A model generated the notes under the pieces. It had not been told where the DNA came from. It was given only the letters and a program-made list of their open reading frames with translations, and did no database searches. A program made the position numbers and the translations under genes. 64,000 nucleotides of DNA from Hyperoodon ampullatus (Eukaryota > Chordata > Mammalia > Artiodactyla > Ziphiidae): assembly GCA_949752795.1 (NCBI GenBank), contig OX457061.1, positions 29,144,425 through 29,208,424 on the forward strand. Direction: 5' to 3'. Each line of letters starts with the position of its first letter. The first letter of the stretch is position 1. Shown one piece after another: positions 24,420-37,329 of this stretch.

Positions 24420-24800
24420 TGGGCAGGACATAGTGATTTACTTCCAAATAACAGGATATTGAAAAGGGGAAACTAATTTTATAGTGGAGAAACCTGGCAG
24501 TCACTACCTTAACCAAATGATCAAGGTTAAAACTACCGATGATGTCATGTGGATATCAAATAACCCTAGAAATGATATAAATAATGAGAAATATAAATGA
24601 AGAAGAAGGTACTTTACCTCTATGATATTCTTCTCTAAAACTAATCAACCAAGTCTAATCATTAGAAAAACATCAGACAAACCCAAATTGAGAAACCTTC
24701 TACAAAATGCTGACTAGTAGTCCTCAAAGCTTTCAAGGACATGAAAAACAAGGAATGATTGGAAAACTATTCCAAAATAGTTATATTCCAATATTCCAAA
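24420..24800 (+). mobile_element. Old L1ME-like 3' UTR fragment
   Basis: The ordered blocks 'agtggagaaacctggcagtc', 'ccttaaccaaatgatcaagg', 'aaaaacatcagacaaaccca' and 'aattgagaaaccttctacaa' match an ancient L1 3' UTR that I remember as L1ME-type, sense strand. The family call is from memory. Confidence 0.6.
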
Positions 24801-25479
24801 TAATAATTATTTCAAGGACTTAAAGGAGAAAGATAAAACTTCATATAGAGGCAGAAATCTAAACCAATATATAAAAGCTAGGTAGGCAACTAACCCCTGA
24901 GATAGGTGCAAATTTCCAATACAAATGCCACCCTTCATATTTCAAATTCACATAGGGGTGACATTCAGAATATCTATTGCATTATTGAGGCAGAAATTAG
25001 AAGTCTTAATTGTGTATCTTACTCTAAAATTTTACCTCATTTCTATAGCACATCCTTGATTACCTACAAGAATGCCCTTTTCTTCATTATCTTCTTCACA
25101 GCTTTACTGTGCCACTTTAGATAGATTACAACAAATTGAGGGTTTCTTACCACTTATTTCCAAGTTTTAAATGAACAGCTGCTCCAAATGTACTATCACT
25201 GTTTCTTATTACTGTCCTTGAACCCAGTGACCATAATTTAGATCATGGCCACCAAATCTTTGTATGTTAATTACTATTTAACATTCTTTTTGACAATGAG
25301 AAGTATAATGTGTCCTTAGGAGACCTTCACTTACTCATTGCACTCTCCTATTAAAGATGTGCATTTATGAAGATTTCATTTAGAGAAGTAATTAAAACTA
25401 ATTAACTTTGAATAAAATATATTTTTAATAGCCCTTCAAAATTGAGTTCCTTTAAACCTAAAAACTAATTCCAAATTTC
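24801..25479. other. Unrecognised stretch
   Basis: No gene or clear repeat. Confidence 0.5.
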
Positions 25480-25840
25480 AGTCTTTTTCATTGGTGGTTG
25501 CCTTTGCCTAAGACCATGTTACCCCAGAGCTTTCAAATGGTTGGTTGACTTTTTCTCATTATCCAGAACTCAGTTCAAATATCATCTCAGAGAAGTTTTC
25601 CTTGAACAGCCTGTCTACAGGAGACATGTATACTGTTTTATTTTTTTAATATGACTTGAAAATATCTTTAATTCTAATATATTGATGTGTTGGTGTGCTT
25701 AGTATCTGCCTCCTATTGTTAGAAAGCAAAGCTCTTTGAAAGCAATGCCCTTGTGGATTACTACATCCCAGGACCTAGAATAATACCTGGCACCCTAGGC
25801 ACTTAAAATGTTTATGGATGTGAGTAATGAAGTATTATAC
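25480..25840 (+). mobile_element. L2 LINE 3' end, sense
   Basis: Ordered L2 3' end blocks: 'cagttcaaatatcatctcag', 'aagttttccttgaacagcct', 'aaagctctttgaaagcaatg' and 'aataatacctggcaccctag'. This is the standard L2 tail pattern, with moderate divergence. Confidence 0.75.
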
Positions 25841-26252
25841 TTGAATATAATTTTTCAGCATTTTTACTGGCTTTCATGTCTATATGCAAAAATAAGCAGG
25901 ATAGTTCTTGCCCTGATAATCCACCAGTACAAGGGAGAGACACATAAATGAATATCACTAACATGATACAGAGCTATTAGAGGTGCCATTTAAATTGTTA
26001 CTGTAGCATCGATAGGGCAGTGAATAGTTCTGGTTTCAGAGTCAAAGAGGCTACACAGGTTAACTTGCACTGAGGCTTATAGAAGAAAAGCAAGTGTAGA
26101 TTCTTCAGGGGGCATTAAAAGAAGCATGACAGGGAGAGGTGATAGTAAGAGATGAAACAAAAAGATAACATGATATTAATACTTTGCATTGATCTTGGCA
26201 AATGTTTTAACTTTTGGCTATAAGCGTGGCTTCAACATTAAAAGGTATTTCA

Positions 26253-26443
26253 GGGGCTTCCCTGGTGGCGCAGTGGTTGAGAGTCCGCCTGCCGATGCAG
26301 GGAACATGGGTTCATGCCCCGGTCCGGGAAGATCCCACATGCCGCGGAGCGGCTGGGCCCGTTAGCCATGGCCGCTGAGCCTGCACGTCCGGAGCCTGTG
26401 CTCTGCAACGGGAGAGGCCACAACGGCGAGAGGCCCGCGTACC

Positions 26444-26479
<36 letters not shown>
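26253..26479 (+). mobile_element. CHR-family SINE with long pure A tail, sense
   Basis: Compact CHR SINE with a pure A tail of 34 bases (26446-26479), the longest in the window. TSD aaaaggtatttca at 26240-26252 and 26476-26488, the right copy overlapping the last As of the tail. A long unbroken A tail and clean TSD suggest a relatively recent insertion. Confidence 0.95.
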
Positions 26480-26481
<2 letters not shown>

Positions 26482-26890
26482 TATTTCAATGATAGCGACA
26501 GTCATAATATCACTATTTAGTGATGTAAAGAATTCCTTTCATGTGTCGCCTCATTCAACACAACCTAGAATTACTGATTTTATATATCTTATAGAGATGA
26601 GTAAAAAAGGCTCAGATCTAGTTTTATATCCAGAAAGTCATTATGACACTAAACTTTGGCCTTAAGCATTCCTCTGCATTTGCTCTTAAGATGACAGATA
26701 CAAAGAAAAAGAGTGCCTTTATAGGGCTTTAATGGCTTATTTCTTCTTGGAGACCAGTTAAGTTTTAGAAATTTTATGTGACGCATTATTAAGAAAAAAT
26801 TGAACTTACTTCTGCTTAAATATAAGAAATTTCTATATGATATTGTAATTTTAAATCCTATTCTATTTTGCATACTAGGAAATATAGTTA

Positions 26891-26952
26891 ATTCTACCAT
26901 ATCAAGCTATAAAATCATATTATTCTATCATATCAAGCTATAAAATCATATT
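26891..26952. repeat. 31 bp tandem duplication (two units)
   Basis: Unit 1 at 26891-26921 and unit 2 at 26922-26952 differ by one base (attctaccat versus attctatcat). They are adjacent without a spacer. Confidence 0.95.
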
Positions 26953-27020
26953 CTAAGTTAAATATTTCCATAATTTTTAAAGTTTAAACCACATCTCTGG
27001 TATTAGGATTTTACACATTT

Positions 27021-28030
27021 TCTCCAGCTTTTTGAGATATAATTGACATATAGCTTTGTATAAGTTTAAGGTGTCAGATGTGTTGATTTGATACATTTGT
27101 ATTTTGCAAAATGATTATCACCATAGCATTAACTAACACCTCCATTCTGTCACATAATTAACGTTTGATTTTTGTAGTGTGAACATTTAAGATCTACTTT
27201 CTTAATAACTTTCAAATATATAATACAATATTATTGTCCATAGTCACCATGCTGTAACTTAGATCCTTATTCATATTATAACTGGAAGTTTGTACCCTTT
27301 GACCAATATCTCCTCCATTTCTTCCATCTGCCAGTCACTGGTAACCACCACTCTACTCCTTGTTTCTATGATTTTTGGCTTTTTTTTAGATTCCACATAT
27401 AACTGATACCATAAAGTATTAGTCTTTCTCTGTCTGACATTTCACTTAGCATAATGTCCTCAAGGTCCACCAATGTTGCTGCAAATGGCAGGATTTCTTT
27501 CTTTCTCATGCCTGAATAATATTCCATGGTATATGTATTTCATACTTTCTTTATCCATTTATTCATTGATAGAGACTTCAGTTGTTTCCATATCTTGGTT
27601 ATTATGAATAATGCTGCAATGAACATGAGAGGTAGATATCTCTTTGAGTTGCTGTTTTCATTTCCTTTGGCTATATACCCAGAAGAGGGATTGTTGGATC
27701 ACACGAGAGTTCTATTTTCAATATTTTGAGGATCCTCCATACTGTTTTCCATAGTGACTATACCAATTTACATTCCCACCAATGATACACAAGCGTTCCC
27801 ATTTTTCCACATCCTGTTCTCTCTTGTCTCTTTGGTAACAGCCATTCTAACAGATGTGAGGTGACATCTCATCATGGTTCCGTTCTGCATTTCCATGACG
27901 ATTAGTGTTAGTGAACATCTTTTCATATACTGTTGGACATTTGTATATATTCTTTGGAGAAATGCCTATTCAAATCATTTGCTCATTTTTTAATCAGGTT
28001 ATTTGTTTGTTTGTTTTGCTATTGAGCTAT
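27021..28030 (-). mobile_element. 5'-truncated L1 (ORF2 end and 3' UTR), antisense
   Basis: Read on the minus strand it goes from the ORF2 C-terminal coding part (around 28030, 'aatgagcaaatgatttgaat') through 'ggaatgtaaattggtatagt' and 'gcagcattattcataataac' to the 3' UTR near 27021 ('gtcaattatatctcaaaaag'). L1M-type with moderate divergence. It abuts a second L1 of opposite orientation at 28031. Confidence 0.85.
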
Positions 28031-28573
28031 TATATGAGCCAGCAATTCCACTTATTTATCCAAAAGAATTGAAATCAGGATCTCAAAGAGATATTTGCAC
28101 TCCCATGTTCATTGCAGCATTATTTACAATAGCCAAGATGCAGAATCAACCTAAATGTCCATTGATAGTTGAGTGGATAAAGAAAAGGTGGTAGATACAA
28201 TGGATTATCATCCAGCTTTAGAAGGAAATCATGCCATATGCGACAATATCTATGAACCGTGAGGACATTATGGCAAATAAATTAAGCCAGTCATAGAAGG
28301 ATGAATACTGCCTAATTCCACCAATATGAGGTACCTAAAATAGTCAAGCTCATAGAAGCAGAGAGTAGAAGTTTAGAAGTTGATAGAGGCTGGGGGAAGG
28401 AGGATATGGGAAGTTGCTATACAACAGGTATAAATTTTCAGTTATACAAGATGAATAGCTTCTAGAGGTCTTGTGTACAACACTGTACCTATTGCTAACA
28501 AAACTGTGTTTTATACTTTAAAATGTGTTAAGAGCATAGATCTCATATTAATGTTATTATCACAATTTAAAAA
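28031..28573 (+). mobile_element. 5'-truncated L1 (ORF2 end and 3' UTR), sense
   Basis: Begins inside the ORF2 3' end ('gccagcaattccacttattt', 'ttcattgcagcattatttac', 'aatgtccattgatagttgag') and goes into a 3' UTR ending near 28573 ('tatcacaatttaaaaaaa'). It overlaps in L1 position with the antisense copy next to it, so the two are separate copies and not the two halves of one twin-primed insertion. Confidence 0.85.
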
Positions 28574-29504
28574 AATCATGGTAAAGCAAGAATGCAATTT
28601 TAGAAGTCTTTATCAAAGCATCTCGCTGACCTTATTAGGGTTCAGTCACTACCGTCAAGCCAGATGTGAGACTAGGACCCACAGATGACAAGGGATGGGC
28701 AAGTGAAAAGGACTAGATCCAGAATCACAGAATATTTAGTCATAGGAATTACACAATATCTCAGTTACTAACATATGGCCAAGTAAATAAAACATTAGAA
28801 GTACTATTAACAATAGAAGAATGGCTTGAGGGAATGATGCAAACATACCAGTTTGAGAACCCTTTTTTCCCACTTGTCTAAGAAAAGAAATGGGTTCAAA
28901 GCCAGGAATGGGAGGAAAACTATACATTGACATATATTTGTCCTATTTGCCAAATATAGGGAGTTACAAGTACACAGATACAAACATATCTGTGAATAAG
29001 GAGATTAAACACGGTACTGCTTTACCTCTAAAGCCGATAAGAGATGCTCACTCAGTTGTTGGATGTCAGCAAATCCATTTTGATATGTAAACATATTTGG
29101 TTAGTTTTCTCATTTTAACAGATTCTCAATCATCCCTAATAATGGGTATTCAAACTTTGGAAAACAAATTTCTTATTAGTAAGTAAACACAATACACACA
29201 GACACTACTGTAATAAGACAGTTTTGTTCATTTTTATTCTAAGCACTGTTTAAATTTTATTTACAAATTTCCTTAGCAGATGATTAGAGATGTCATTAAT
29301 GTTCTAGAATTTGTAAAAACAATAAATAAGTGATACAGTTTTAATCAATTTTTAAAAAAATCTATCTTCATTGGAAAAACAATAGCTTTGTATTCTGGGA
29401 CCTAAGTGATTAGTTTCCTTTATTAGAAAAGATTATCAGTGTGCCTTAGTTTTACCACTCTGTGTAAAATTTCATTTCTATACCAAGATTTATTTTTACT
29501 TAGT
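28574..29504. other. Unrecognised stretch
   Basis: No gene or clear repeat. Confidence 0.5.
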
Positions 29505-29505
29505 A

Positions 29506-29726
29506 CAGTTGACTCTTGAACAATGTGGGGTTAGGGTAAAAAATTACTACCGTGTAGTAAAAAATTCCACATATAACTTTATAACCCTCCATATCTTTGG
29601 TTTCCCATCCACAGATTCAACCAACCTCCTATTGACTAGTACTACAGTAAGTATTTATTGAAAAAAATCTGCATATAAGTGGACCTGTGCAGTTTAAACA
29701 CATGTTGTTCAAGGATCAGCTGTAAT
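29506..29726 (+). mobile_element. Tigger-type MITE (MER44/Tigger7-like), internally deleted
   Basis: Terminal inverted repeats: left cagttgactcttgaacaatg, right end 'gttgttcaaggatcagctg' (imperfect inverse match). Both ends are flanked by TA, the target of mariner/Tigger elements. The internal parts 'aactttataaccctccatat' and 'ctgcatataagtggacctgt' fit this family. No transposase sequence remains. Confidence 0.75.
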
Positions 29727-31239
29727 TAGAAAAAATCAAATTCTACTGGGGGTAGTTTTGTAATAGCTGGAGAAGGAGGAAACAGTTTAATACTTTTGCC
29801 CATTTAGACCTATACATGATACCAAGACTGGTATTTAGCCTACCAACATTTTAATTTATTTATATAAACCTACATTATTCTCATAATGAACAAAAGCTAG
29901 CTCATTATAAAAAATATAAAGAAAATATTAAAGGGAGTCTGAAGGGGAAAAAGCCTCTGTGCTCAATTCTCTGCCCCAAGGCACTGTATATACTCTCAAA
30001 TTTTCTCCTGCCATTTTGCTATTTGTTTTCTACATATATTACATCAGTTTTGTTACTCAGTTCTACTATTGTTTCCTTTTGTGTTTAGTTTTTAGTGTAC
30101 AGTTTTGATTCCCTGTCATTTCCTTTACAGTCTGTTTTTAAGCTGTTTTCTTAGTGGTTACCTTGGGGGTTACAATTAATATCTTAAACTAATAACAAAA
30201 CTTATATAACTTATTCTCATAATTATATGTCTTTATCTCATAAAAACTTTTCTCATAGTCCAGATACATTTGACATCCAATTTTATCTCCCTTATAATGC
30301 TTCCTCATAATTATCCACATCTCTTTACCAGGGGGATAGAGGATGAATGGATGTAGGGAGGGATGAGCATCAGAAGGAGGTGGAAAAGGAAAACCTATCA
30401 GATAAGATGAAATAAATAAGCCTATTTTTACCTTCTTTTCTGGTAAAATACTCCCAATAATCTTATTATCTTCAATAATTATTAAGGAGTGCATAGGAAT
30501 ATGTACTTAAATGACACCTGGATCTATGTACCTATCACCAATGTCCGGAAAAGTGTTGACATTATGGAAACCCTAAAGCAGAAACTGGAAATGGGAAATG
30601 AAATCTATGAAAATGGTATGAAGACCATGACATGGTGGAGGCTTAAAGGTAAGAAAACACAAGCTGGACAGCTGTAATATGCATCAGCCTAATGCAATAA
30701 AGAAATATAAATCCAAGATTCTTAAGAAGGATATCTACATATCCCTTTGGTTCTCTCTTAAGACATCCTAACACATGGTTAAATAGAATGGAAAGGGAGA
30801 CAAAAATAAAGAACAAACAAAAATTTCTGATTTCTACAGTCTGCATTTTCTTCCTTTTATGAAAAAATGAAACCGTTTTGTTAAATAATGTTTATTTCAG
30901 TCTTTTATGTGTTTAGGTTTAACATTCTTGACTACGTTTTCAGTTTCCTATTAGCAAAGACTATGCTTCTTTGGTATCATCCACTATGTACAGTTTAGAC
31001 AAACAATAAATAAATTTTCTCAAATGTGGTTTTTAAAATGTTATTATATAATTATTAAATTCTATTTTTAAAAGTCATTAATTTTCCAAAATGATCTTAA
31101 TTATATTCTGATTGACATGTAAAATTATTTTAATAACACCATATTTCATATTTCCACAAAATGTGTTTTTACTGTCGCTGAGCAGGTGAACAGGAACAAC
31201 TAAGATGTGATTTATTGTGCAAAACTCACACACACACAT
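29727..31239. other. Unrecognised AT-rich stretch
   Basis: No gene or clear repeat. Small ORFs (101 codons at 30189-30494 minus, 62 at 30489 plus) have no recognisable domain. Confidence 0.5.
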
Positions 31240-31465
31240 TCACAGAAAGAGAGTTGGAATTTGGAGTCAGAATAGCTGTGATTCTGAATCATATACTTGA
31301 GACCAATCTATCTGTGCTTCGGTAAGTCATTTAACCTTTATGATACTCATTTTTCTCATTTCTTAATTTGCATGGTAGTAATGACACTTATCTCACACAG
31401 TTATAGTGAGGATAAAATATAATGTATAAAAAAGTACCTTGTAAACTATAAATTTCCATTGTTAT
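31240..31465 (+). mobile_element. MIR SINE, sense
   Basis: MIR order is visible: 'tggaatttggagtcagaata' head, 'ggtaagtcatttaaccttta' core, 'ttagtgaggataaaatata'-like 3' part. Diverged but complete in order. Confidence 0.75.
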
Positions 31466-32370
31466 TACCTAAGCAATTGCACATATGAAAATTTTAACTG
31501 AAGATTAGGTTCTTTTATCTGCCAACCAACCCCAGCCAATGACAAATCTTAAAATATAGCCCTTTAAAATCAGCTCTTTTCTAAGGGACAAATATATGTT
31601 TCCCCTGGTGCCCACAAATAGGTCAGATATTGGACAACTCATTAATTTCAAACTGCATCTATCTCTTCAGAGAAATAAATAATCCAGAGTTGTTTCTAAA
31701 ACTATAAGGTAAAATCCATTATATTAAAAGATTGATAATCTCTCATGTTAAGTCATCATCACTTATTCTTGTTAAAATTGGACCTTACAATTCAAAGGTA
31801 AATTAATCAGGTGTCAAATCATGGCCACACTGGTATTTTTAAACAACTATTTTTAGTGCCAGTCATTTTAAATTACCATAAAATGGTACATGTCCTTATT
31901 CAATGTTCTTCTTACTTTGTCAGTCTCTATTAATTCAAAGTCATTTTAGGAAAGCTTTTAATTTATGCTAAAACTAATATTTGAAGAAGCTTTACTATAA
32001 AGGGCTTTTAAATCTTCAGAAATATTATAAAAACCTAATACCAAGTTTTCTCTTTCACATCTCAAAATAATAGTTTTAAAATGCTTCACCCAGAAACTAA
32101 ATTATAGAAGAACACAACATTACAATTCCTTATAATTTAAGAGTTATCTGCCACACAATTAGATGGAAAGTAAAATCAGGTATCCAAACAAATCAGTGGA
32201 AATACAACCAAGAAATCATGTTAATATCATGACTTGTTCTTGGAAATTAAGTTATTTGTGAGCAGAGGTTCAGCTCCTCTCTTATCCCCCATTACCTAAA
32301 ATATTTGGCACATTGTTCTGGTCCTTAATAAATATTAACTTAATAAAGAAAAAAATAAATTAAATAACTT
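31466..32370. other. Unrecognised stretch
   Basis: No gene or clear repeat. Confidence 0.5.
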
Positions 32371-32385
32371 TGGACTTCTACTTTC

Positions 32386-32608
32386 TTTTTCTTTTTTTTT
32401 CTTTTTTTTTTTTTTTGCCGTACGCGGGCCTCTCACTGTTGTGGCCTCTCCCATTGCGGAGCACAGGCTCCGGACGCGCAGGCTCAGCGGCCATGGCTCA
32501 CGGGCCCAGCCGCTCCGCGGCATGTGGGATCTTCCCGGACCGGGGCATGAACCCGTGTCCCCTGCATCGGCAGGTGGACTCTCAACCGCTGCGCCACCAG
32601 GGAAGCCC
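32386..32608 (-). mobile_element. CHR-family SINE, antisense, perfect 15 bp TSD
   Basis: Antisense compact CHR SINE with T-rich tail (32386-32416), gccgtacgcgggcc, GC-rich body, ending ccaccagggaagccc. Perfect TSD tggacttctactttc at 32371-32385 and 32609-32623. Body divergence is low. Confidence 0.95.
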
Positions 32609-32623
32609 TGGACTTCTACTTTC

Positions 32624-33694
32624 AAAGATTAGAGCTGTCCTGGGTTTATAACTAAAATATGTTAATCAGGATATGTTTTGAGAAAATAGAGCAGAATGGG
32701 AGATGTTATAAAGGGTACTGAAACGAATTTCACTTCTTTTTAGTAACTTAGTAAAGGTAAAATAGGCCACAGCCAAGAAGGCCAACCAACCTATCTGGCA
32801 CTCTTCTGTCTTTTTCTTCCTTTCAGTGACTCTTTCTTACTTAAGAAGTTTCCTCATTTCTGCAGACCCTTAGAAAGCCCATCAGGAGCTAGAGAGAAGA
32901 AAGTCGCTTAGAACAACGTTGCTTATACCTACATCTGCAAGTACAGCTGCTATCAGTGGGATTGATGATAAATCCTAAGGACCACATAAGGCTTGTCAGA
33001 CTACTAGAACAGCTAAATTTAGATTTGTGAAGTCTTATGAAAGAGCAAGGCTACTATTATATGGTTAATGATCTGTAGGCAACACTGGTCATATTGGTTT
33101 CAGGATTTCTCAGTACAGGTTACCTAGAAAAATCTCAGACTGCACAGTCAGGTATACTTTGATGGGCAAAAGCCCATGCCTAGAGGAAAAAGCTCTTGAA
33201 TCTTGATCACTCCTTTTTCTGGTTAGAGAGATTTCAGTGTTTTTTTTTTTTTTTTTTTTGACAGGGCACTGGGATAGAAGTTGCTCCAAATAGGTAAAGC
33301 TTTGACTTACAGACTTTCCTTAATGATGTCAATCATGGTAGGTGAGAAAATATTTCCTACCCTGATTCTTTTTTTTCTCTTTAATCTGTTTCTCGATCAT
33401 ATTTGACAAATATTTCTCAGTGAATTTCAAGTGCAGCAGGAAAATAGTTAAACAAAGCCATCTTATTTTGAAATTATGATGGTTAACTAAATGCCAGGAG
33501 ATGCAAAACTTTTTATATTTTATAGGTTCACCCCTATAAAACTTACTTCACATTAGCAGAAAAAGGAGTTTTCCCAAAGATTATCATTTATGAATATCTT
33601 TCTTTGAGGCCCTACAGAATACTTCAAGGTGAGTCTAATAGAATCTTTAAAATATCTCATGTTTAAGGTTAACAGCATTCTGAAGATGTAACAT
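32624..33694. other. Unrecognised stretch with a 20-base T run
   Basis: No gene or clear repeat. The T run at about 33240-33259 has no recognisable SINE body next to it. Confidence 0.5.
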
Positions 33695-33800
33695 TATTGT
33701 AGCAGTCAGGGTCCTCCAGGTGGTGGGAGATAGAAGAGAGATTTATTTGAAGGAATTGGCTTATGTGATTGTGGGGGCTGGCAAATCTGAAGTTTCTTAA
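33695..33800 (+). mobile_element. LTR-like fragment (ERVL-type?)
   Basis: 'cagtcagggtcctccaggtg', 'agagatttatttgaaggaat' and 'tggcttatgtgattgtgggg' resemble the recurrent 'ggttctccagagaaac ... gagatttatta ... aattggctcac' motif of an old mammalian LTR-type repeat. Family uncertain. Confidence 0.4.
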
Positions 33801-35584
33801 ATGCAAAATCTAAGAAAAAGCAAGGTATGAATGGAAACGTGCCTACTGTTTATAAGTTTGTTTGTTTTTCTTTGAGGGCAAAATGATGGGAAAAGCTATA
33901 TGAAAGCATCATTTCATTCATGATAAAGTTCTTAGGAGAGAAGCACAAAAAAGATAATGTAAGGTTCCTCCAACTGAACTTTTACATTTATGTTATATCA
34001 TTTCACCATATGTTTTAATTATACAATCTTATATTTTACAACATGCATTTTATTAAAGTACGTGCAAAGTACCCAGAATTATAAAGAAAAACAGTCCTTC
34101 TCATTCCTAACTAATCTCACTCTTAAATGGTAACTAGTATTAATAATTCGAAGTGTTTTCTTCCTGATATTTAAAGTATATAACAGTAAGTTCATTCACT
34201 TTGATAACTGTAGTTATCAAAGTTGAGTTATTAAATTAATTCATATTTGAAAACATTTGAGCTATACCATTTTTACTGAATAAACAATGCTGCTATTAAA
34301 CCTTTAAATTTAGAGTTTGAAGTGTCATTAAGAGAATATCTGGGCTGATGCCTTATCTTTAGGCTAGTAAGATACTATCGTGAGGAATGAAGACCCAAAA
34401 GTGCTCAGTAATTCTCTTAACTGATACAGTTGTGGTTTGTGTCAGTATGGTTAAGACACAGTGACATAGTCCAATTCCCACTAATACAAATTCTTCTGAA
34501 AGGTAGAATAGTTTTAAACAAAAACAATGCATGTGTATTTTTTAAACTTTTAAATAGTACAGCTCCACAACTCCCAAACTCAATTTACTTTTAATTTTGC
34601 AGGTTATAAACTCCAGACAGCTAGCAGCAATTGGCAGGCATTCTATCGAAATCACAAAACAAGAAAATTTTATCTTTTAGTTTCCATTTTCTCTATCTTC
34701 TCCCCAAATTTTGCAAAGTCCTTATTATCAATCCTAATTGTTAAAAGAAATGTGAACCTAGATTATCGTTCATATGTTTTCCCTAGTGAAACATATTTAC
34801 TTAAGAAATAGTATTTTATGAGAAACTTGGTCCTTATGTACAGACAGCTACAGTGGCCATTTTGATTCTGGATATATGTTGTACTTCCAAAATTTTATGG
34901 ATATATAGCTTGTGCTTTGATAATATTATGTGTCTTGTTCTTCTAGAATATTCTAATATGAAAATCATTGAAAGAACTACACAATTTCTACTGGAGGACA
35001 ACCACAACTGACAAAAAGAAAACTTAGACTCCAAATAAGAAACTGAAATTTCTTTGTTGTAATTAAACATAATAATGTAAAGTATAGAGAAGATGTCAGG
35101 TATTTGTTTTAGGGCTATGGTATTTCACTTATGAAGTGGATGGTGATTGCTTTGAAGTTTTTAAATTTCTCTGTGTGGAAATGGAAAGATGTTTGTATGC
35201 TACTCATTACTGAGTCACAGGATGTTTCACCATCTCCTATTTTGGTGTTTCTGTTGTAGTTTTTGATTTCTAATGCACATTACATAAATTTACTTGAATT
35301 TGTTCAGACACCAAATTTGTACTCACCAAAACTGAAAACAATCAATAAGGGTAATAAATTAGTTTGAATATTCTCAACCAAGGGTATAATGTGTCTTCAC
35401 TGAATTAATGCATGGTTTTCAAGTTTCAGTAACTCTGCGGGAAACATCAAAGTTCCTCCGTAAAAGCTTTCAGGCAATATTTTTTAAACAATTTACATCG
35501 GTAGTCCCATGTGGATGAGCTGGAACATGACTAAAGACTGGAGTAATGGCTTGAAAAGATGTGGGAAGAGATTTTCTAATTCTT
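33801..35584. other. Unrecognised AT-rich stretch
   Basis: About 1.8 kb without a gene or a repeat that I can support. Confidence 0.5.
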
Positions 35585-35600
35585 TGGATACGCTTCACTT

Positions 35601-35806
35601 TTTTTTTTTTTTTGCGGTACGCGGGCCTCTCACTGTTGTGGCCTCTCCTGTTGCGGAGCACAGGCTCCAGACGCGCAGGCTCAGCGGCCATGGCTCACGG
35701 GCCCAGCCGCTCCGCGGTATGTGGGATCTTCCCGGACCGGGGCACGAACCCGTATCTCCTGCATCGGCAGGCGGACTCTCAACCACTGCGCCACCAGGGA
35801 AGCCCC
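35601..35806 (-). mobile_element. CHR-family SINE, antisense
   Basis: Antisense compact CHR SINE: T run to 35613, gcggtacgcgggcc, GC-rich body, ending ccaccagggaagcccc. TSD tggatacgcttcactt (35585-35600) and tggatacccgtcactt (35807-35822), 14 of 16 matching. Confidence 0.95.
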
Positions 35807-35822
35807 TGGATACCCGTCACTT

Positions 35823-37329
35823 GATAAAGAAGGATCCATGGTTGACTGTGAATGGGCTGTTAACTTCTTTGGACAGTGAAGAGAAGCAATTACTTCAAGG
35901 AAAGCACTAACAACAAAAAACAGAAGACAGCTAATAAGGGGAATTTCACAGCTGACCTCTCTGCCATAGCATACCATCAAATGAGCCCAACAAAAAATAA
36001 TTTTGAAGCATTAGTACTTCATGGTAGTCCAAGAGTTCAGGAGGGATTGGTTAGAGTTTGAAATCAAATCCCTTAAGATTTCAAAGTGGTCCCTTGTCTA
36101 AACATTATTTATATGCATGTGCTTCCCTCGGGAGCATCGAGGAATGTTAGGTACTAGCTGAGAGCAAGAACCAAAAAATCAAGGTCTTGCACTTTAAAAT
36201 AAAATTGAATTTCAATAAACATTATAAACTGAATTTAAATAAAAAAATTTCTACCCAGTAAAAAATGTTTCAAATTTTAAACTGGATTTAAATAAAAACT
36301 TGAAACATGGCACTAAAGATAAAATCGCCAAAAATATGATGGAAGGGCTGTGGGGTAATTCATATCAAACTTTTGAGAGATATTTATTACTTAATTAAAC
36401 ATTAAAATTTTTAGAAGAAAAGAGAAGTATGAAAATAAGAATGCCAAAAACAACACCACACTATGATTCTTTGATTCAAAAGAGAGCATTTCAGTATGGT
36501 ATAAAGAATTTTTCTATGTTTCAACTTCTAAATTTATTGTCTGTTATCACAGATACTGAACAACATAAATGAATATTACTACAGGTCCTTTTATTACTTT
36601 TGTTGGATTCTGGGCCCAGAATTATTTCTTAATTTCAAATTTTGAAAAAAAAATTAAAAACCCATTAGTAGAAAAAATTTTTAATGATTTCATAATGATT
36701 TTGATACAACATTTTAGGGGAATGTGTGGATGTACATAAATTTAAAGATCGAGCTGTGCTGTTCACTCAGAATTTTGGTCCACTTACTTAGCTGGGCCTT
36801 TTCTTACGCAAAACTCACTTCAATGCAAAATTCCCACCTATGTCAATAAACGTGATTTTATAGCTATGCCTTCTACCTAGTAAAAATATCACCAAGGAAG
36901 AAGAGTGTAGTCTATAAAGTTAGTACCCAAACTTTATGATTCCTATTGATTTTTATCCAATTTTGCAGGTACTCATTATTTCTTTAGTGATTATAAAGAA
37001 TCAAAATTTAGAGTGAATTAGTAATAGTGTCTATAAGATAATGCCAAGGTTTCTTAGGGATTCTCACAAGCCTCTAACAATTTTGAAATATACTTTTCTG
37101 AAGAATATAGGCTATATCTTTCAAAAGTACATATTTTATCACTATAGAATTGGGTAAGAGAATGCAAACATATCAATGAAAAATACACCATGTCTTCTAG
37201 TTGATAATTCTAAATCTGAGTGTTTCTGAGTGTCAGAAAGTGCTAGCACTTGATTTTATAATCACCAGAGAATAACTAATGATTCTTAGAGGAAAAAAAT
37301 TAAATGAATTTATCTGGTAACAAATGCAC
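35823..37329. other. Unrecognised stretch with an imperfect local duplication
   Basis: No gene or transposon. Near 36205-36300 two similar segments (aaactgaatttaaataaaa and aaactggatttaaataaaa) suggest a small diverged tandem duplication. Confidence 0.5.

Noticed and set aside
27021..28573. Single twin-primed L1
   Set aside because: Both halves contain the same ORF2-end and 3' UTR region, so they must be two copies.
30189..30494. 101-codon minus ORF
   Set aside because: Low-complexity composition of AT-rich DNA with no domain. No supporting context.
33239..33260. T run that could be the tail of an antisense SINE
   Set aside because: No CHR or other SINE body follows and no TSD is seen.
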